16,852 nucleotides of DNA from Actinomycetes bacterium (GTDB lineage Bacteria; Actinomycetota; Acidimicrobiia; Acidimicrobiales; RAAP-2): assembly GCA_021826655.1 (NCBI GenBank), contig JAKAZC010000016.1, positions 1 through 16,852 of the forward strand. Direction: 5' to 3'. This document shows, piece by piece, positions 14,016-16,852 of the stretch. Made by a program: the position numbers and the translations under genes. How positions within the stretch are numbered: the stretch's first letter is position 1; every line of letters begins with the position of its first letter. The notes under the pieces are model-generated. The model saw only the letters and a program-made list of their open reading frames with translations, was not told where the DNA came from and did no database searches.

Positions 14016-14960
14016 TCAGGCCGCTTCGTGGGCCGCCTCCAACATGTCGTTCACCGCGAGGAGCTCGAGTGCCTCGGCCTCCGCCTGGCGCACCTTGCGG
14101 ACTCCGATGCCCATGCGCTCTGCGGTGGTCTGGAGCGATGCCGGGTCGCTCCCGTCGAACCCGAAACGGTGGCGAATGACCTCGCGCTGGAGTTCCGAGA
14201 GCCGATCGACCGCCTGGCGCACCAGGTCGAGCGTCAGCTCGACGGCGACCTCGTTCTCGAAGTCGCTCTGGTCGGTCGACACCAGGTCGCCCAGCGTGGC
14301 GGTCGAATCGGTGGCGGCCGGCTGGTCCAGGCTGGCCACGACCCGTGCCGCCCGGGACAGGTCGGACCGGACCGGTGCAGTGGTGTTGGTGGCCTCGTCG
14401 AGCTCGTCGTCGGTGGGCGGGCGCTGCAACTGGTGGGTCAGTTCCCAAAGGGCGGCATCGACCTGCTGGTTGCGCTCGGCGACCTCCATCGGGAGGCGGA
14501 TGGTCCGCCCGTGCTGCTGCACGGCCCGCTGGAGGGCCTGGCGGATCCACCAGGTGGCGTACGTGGAGAACCGGAACCCGCGCTCCCAGTCGAACTTGTC
14601 CACGGCCCGCATCAGGCCGAAGGTGCCTTCCTGGATGAGGTCGGGCAGGTCCACGCCACGGTCCTGGTACCTGCGGGCCCAGTGGACCACGAGCCGGAGG
14701 TTGGCCGCCACCATCTCACGGCGCGCCGCGTCGTCTCCGGCGGCGACCCGCTTGGCGAGCTGCGTCTGGGCGTCGTGGTCGGGCAGCGGGTGGTGATCGA
14801 GGTCACGCAGGAACAGGCCGAGACTGTCGGCGTCCGACCCCCGATTGCGATTGGCCGCGGCCTTCGCCGAGGTGGCCGGCGACCCACCGGCGGGCGTACC
14901 CCGCCGCGCGGTGGAGGGTGCGACTGCCTGGTTCTTCGCTGATGCCGTGCCGGTCGTCAT
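14016..14960 (-). CDS. Sigma-70 family RNA polymerase sigma factor (group 2-like)
   Basis: The protein directs RNA polymerase to promoters. Its 314 residues show a Lys/Ala-rich disordered N-terminus (1-44), region 1.2 (DSLGLFLRDLDHHPLPDHDA, 45-64), region 2 (about 83-153) with DLPDLIQEGTFGLMRAVDKF (104-123) and RFSTYATWWIRQAL (130-143), region 3, and region 4 with LSELQREVIRHRFGF (254-268) and the helix-turn-helix TTAERMGIGVRKVRQAEAEA (278-297). Its small size and lack of region 1.1 suggest a non-essential group 2 factor (SigB/HrdD-like) rather than the housekeeping one. The ATG at 14960 has GAGGAG 4 bases upstream. An in-frame extension upstream of the ATG crosses other genes antisense and is not real coding. 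It converges on rluD with only 45 bases between. Confidence 0.93.
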   Translation of the reverse strand: MTTGTASAKNQAVAPSTARRGTPAGGSPATSAKAAANRNRGSDADSLGLFLRDLDHHPLPDHDAQTQLAKRVAAGDDAARREMVAANLRLVVHWARRYQDRGVDLPDLIQEGTFGLMRAVDKFDWERGFRFSTYATWWIRQALQRAVQQHGRTIRLPMEVAERNQQVDAALWELTHQLQRPPTDDELDEATNTTAPVRSDLSRAARVVASLDQPAATDSTATLGDLVSTDQSDFENEVAVELTLDLVRQAVDRLSELQREVIRHRFGFDGSDPASLQTTAERMGIGVRKVRQAEAEALELLAVNDMLEAAHEAA

Positions 14961-14999
14961 CCCTCTCCTCGTCCTGCTCGATGGACCTTCTCCGTATCC

Positions 15000-15025
15000 A
15001 ACCCCCGAACGCTCCCGTCCATTCC
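15000..15025 (-). promoter_or_regulatory. Possible SigR/SigH-type promoter of the sigma-factor gene
   Basis: On the minus strand GGAAT (15025-15021) is followed after 18 bases by GTT (15002-15000). This matches the GGAAT-N18-GTT consensus of actinobacterial SigR/SigH oxidative-stress promoters. Its distance to the ATG (about 30 bases of leader) suits transcription of the sigma gene. Such short motifs can occur by chance. Confidence 0.35.
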
Positions 15026-15095
15026 GACACCCACCGGAGAATCCGGCGTGCCGTGCGGTTTGCGCGACCGGTATTCGTAGTGCTCGGCTGCACGG

Positions 15096-15665
15096 ATGAC
15101 CGCTGAACAGCCCCACCTGGTCCTGGTCCGCCACGGCGAGACGGCCTGGAGTCGCGACCGTCGCCACACCGGGCGGACCGACATCCCGCTGACGCCCCTC
15201 GGGGAGGCCCAGGCCGCCGGCCTGGCGCCCCGCCTGGCCGGGTGGAAGTTCAGTCGCGTCCTGGTCAGTCCGTTGACCCGTGCCCGCCGAACGGCGGAGC
15301 TCGCCGGGCTGGAGGGTCCCGAGACCACGGGGGACCTCCTGGAGTGGGACTACGGGGACTACGAGGGGCGCACGACCGCCGCCATCCGCGAGGACCACCC
15401 CGGATGGGAGCTGTTCGCCGACGGTGTCCCAGGTGGGGAGACCGTCCATCAGGTGGCGTCGCGGGCGGACCGGGTCATCGCTGTGGCCCGGGCGGGCGTC
15501 GGGGACGTGGCAGTCGTGGCCCATGCCCACCTGCTGCGGGTCCTGGCCGTACGGTGGCTGGGAGTGGATCCCGCCAACGCCCGGTACCTGGTGCTGGGTC
15601 CGGCCTCGGTCAGCGTGCTCGGATGGGAGCGCACGCAACCGGTGCTCGAACACTGGAACACCTGA
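15096..15665 (+). CDS. Histidine phosphatase family protein (phosphoglycerate mutase-like)
   Basis: This is a member of the histidine phosphatase superfamily, which uses a phosphohistidine intermediate. The 189-residue, cytoplasmic, single-domain protein has the RHGE motif with nucleophile His13 (12-15), SPLTRARRTAEL (58-69), the acid residue Glu83 in LLEWDYGDYEG (81-91) and VVAHAHLLR (140-148) with second catalytic His143. The size fits the small cofactor-dependent branch (acid phosphatase or GpmB/CobC-like), so true phosphoglycerate mutase activity is unlikely. The substrate cannot be read from sequence. The gene is divergent from the sigma factor, across 135 bases, and ends at a strong bidirectional terminator. 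Confidence 0.9.
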   Translation: MTAEQPHLVLVRHGETAWSRDRRHTGRTDIPLTPLGEAQAAGLAPRLAGWKFSRVLVSPLTRARRTAELAGLEGPETTGDLLEWDYGDYEGRTTAAIREDHPGWELFADGVPGGETVHQVASRADRVIAVARAGVGDVAVVAHAHLLRVLAVRWLGVDPANARYLVLGPASVSVLGWERTQPVLEHWNT

Positions 15666-15674
15666 CCGCTGGAT

Positions 15675-15709
15675 CACCGGAGGACGCCCAGTCGGGGCGT
15701 CCTCCGGTG
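15675..15709 (+). terminator. Bidirectional terminator, perfect 15-bp hairpin
   Basis: CACCGGAGGACGCCC (15675-15689) pairs without mismatch with GGGCGTCCTCCGGTG (15695-15709) across a 5-base loop. It lies 9 bases after the phosphatase stop and immediately abuts the stop of the convergent minus-strand gene. There is no T run on either side, but the stem is the strongest in the window and serves both genes. Confidence 0.8.
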
Positions 15710-16852
15710 TCAGCCGCGGCGGCCGCGCGTGGAAGGGGGCGGGTCGGGGTCCGGGTCGTGCACGGGTTCGGGACGGGGATCGGGGACCTGCTCGCGCCGG
15801 ATCGTGCCATGCCCGCCGGAGATGCCCGGTGGCCTGCGGTCGACGGGACGGGTGGGCTCGATCGACTCGCCGCGGAAGAGCCGCCGGGGCCCGGTCCACA
15901 TGGCGGGAGGGGCGTTGAACGTCGCAGCGACCGCGTAGCCGACCGCCTCGTAGTTGACCCGCCAGCCCCGGAAGTGGGCCCATGCCTCGTCCTCGGGCCG
16001 GGAAGCGGCGAAGCCGACCGCCGACAGCCGCCTCCGGGCGTCGTCGAACTGCGCCCGGGGCAGGGTGATCGGATCGTCCGGCTGTGGGTCGGGATCGAAG
16101 GGGATGTGGGTGGCGAGCGCGATGTCCCGCAGGCAGGTGAACCCCATCCGGATGCACATGCGTCCCTCGGTCGGGGCGCCCTCGGGATCGATGGCCAGGA
16201 GCAGAGCGGCCGCGTCCATGACAGCGATGAGGCTGACGATCCAGGAGTTCTTGTTGCGGGGTGAGCGCAGGTAGAGGAGCGACGGGTAGGTGGAGTGGCT
16301 CTCGGCCACGTCTGCGGCCCAACGTTCCCACTCGGCGAACAGGTTGGCGAGATTGTCGACCGAGCCGACCAGCTGGTGGCGGATCAGCAGTTCCGGGCCC
16401 CAGGCGGGCGCGCCGGCCCGGCTCTCGAGCAGGGTGACGAGGGTCTCGCGTCGGTTGTACGCCGAGTAGAGGGTGGGGAGGTAGGCGATCTGGAGGGCCA
16501 CCAGCACCATGCCGGTACCGGCGGCCACGAAGTCGACGACCTTGGAGCCCTCGGTGTGGGAGAGGGCGAATCCGAGGGTGAAGACCGACGAGCCGGCCTC
16601 GGAGAACGCGCTGACGAGGCCCTGGCTGCCGATGCCCCAGTTGACGAGGGTGTATCCGAGGACGGCCAGGAGGAGCCAGGTGGTCAGCAGGGTGATGAGG
16701 GCGACCGCCTCGCTGAGCGCGAGGATCCGGTCCTGCGTCTCGTAGGCGCGTGCCCGGCGGGCTGCGGCCCGGAAGGCGGACCGCGTGAGGACCATCGGAT
16801 AGGTCAGCCGGCTCGACGCGGCCCGGGGCACGATGAGCACGGTCAGGACGCT
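15710..16852 (-). CDS. Putative two-transmembrane ion-channel-like protein (5' end may lie beyond the window)
   Basis: The frame is open to the window edge. The first start inside is a GTG at 16840, giving 376 residues, but upstream codons (VLT) are also open, so the gene may begin outside. Numbered from that GTG: a basic segment (20-37), transmembrane helix 1 (about 43-66), a re-entrant pore-helix-like stretch SAFSEAGSSVFTLGFA (77-92), transmembrane helix 2 (about 102-125), and a cytoplasmic domain (130-330) with WERWAADVAESHSTYPSLLY (171-190) and MDAAALLLAIDPEG (208-221). The C-terminal ~45 residues are Pro/Asp/Arg-rich. The helix-pore-helix layout resembles potassium channels, with TLGFA in place of TVGYG. 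I know of similar hypothetical proteins in actinobacteria, but none with proven function. Conductance is inference. Confidence 0.7.
   Translation of the reverse strand, partial: SVLTVLIVPRAASSRLTYPMVLTRSAFRAAARRARAYETQDRILALSEAVALITLLTTWLLLAVLGYTLVNWGIGSQGLVSAFSEAGSSVFTLGFALSHTEGSKVVDFVAAGTGMVLVALQIAYLPTLYSAYNRRETLVTLLESRAGAPAWGPELLIRHQLVGSVDNLANLFAEWERWAADVAESHSTYPSLLYLRSPRNKNSWIVSLIAVMDAAALLLAIDPEGAPTEGRMCIRMGFTCLRDIALATHIPFDPDPQPDDPITLPRAQFDDARRRLSAVGFAASRPEDEAWAHFRGWRVNYEAVGYAVAATFNAPPAMWTGPRRLFRGESIEPTRPVDRRPPGISGGHGTIRREQVPDPRPEPVHDPDPDPPPSTRGRRG

Noticed and set aside
14016..16331. A 771-residue minus-strand open frame covering the sigma gene, the phosphatase and part of the channel-like gene
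   Set aside because: Only the part from the ATG at 14960 has sigma-factor sequence and a ribosome-binding site. The upstream part is antisense to the phosphatase and in a wrong frame of the channel gene; long open frames are a normal effect of high G+C.

Overview
The window is very G+C-rich DNA with strong G/C preference at third codon positions, GTG and TTG starts, and frequent 4-bp GTGA/ATGA gene overlaps. Its core is the division and cell wall (dcw) cluster in the form typical of Actinomycetota: mraY, ftsW, murG, murC, murB, ftsQ, ftsZ, pgeF, yggS, sepF, yggT, divIVA, then a TraR/DksA-type zinc-finger gene, lspA and rluD. There is no ftsA; SepF is present, as expected in actinobacteria. 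The exact lineage cannot be fixed from the sequence alone. A deep-branching class such as Acidimicrobiia is a plausible inference.

Layout. Positions 1-40 hold the last codons of an upstream gene (probably murF), overlapping mraY. Positions 37-6827 are a wall-precursor block: MraY makes lipid I, MurG makes lipid II, FtsW polymerises it, MurC and MurB act on the soluble precursor, and FtsQ belongs to the divisome. ftsW through ftsQ are all coupled by 4-bp overlaps. murD, normally between mraY and ftsW, is missing and replaced by about 138 bases. A hairpin, a good promoter and two palindromes separate ftsQ from ftsZ, so ftsZ appears to have its own regulated promoter. ftsZ, pgeF and yggS follow closely. 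sepF, yggT and divIVA are separately spaced, and the last two have actinobacterial -10 boxes placed for leaderless transcription.

Positions 11351-13970 hold a 288-base non-coding leader with hairpins and a promoter, then a TraR/DksA C4 zinc-finger protein with a histone-H1-like Lys/Ala/Pro tail built partly from 33-base repeats, lspA (lipoprotein signal peptidase) and rluD (23S rRNA pseudouridine synthase). A convergent sigma-70-family gene follows on the minus strand, with an upstream motif resembling a SigR/SigH-type oxidative-stress promoter. Divergent from it is a histidine-phosphatase gene, which ends at a perfect 15-bp bidirectional hairpin terminator. Facing it is a minus-strand membrane protein resembling a two-helix ion channel, cut by the window end.

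Most of the window is conserved housekeeping. The points worth a second look are the missing murD, the palindromes upstream of ftsZ, the histone-like tail on the zinc-finger protein, the possible stress promoter of the sigma gene, and the channel-like protein with a degenerate selectivity filter. I found no mobile element, CRISPR array, tRNA or rRNA.
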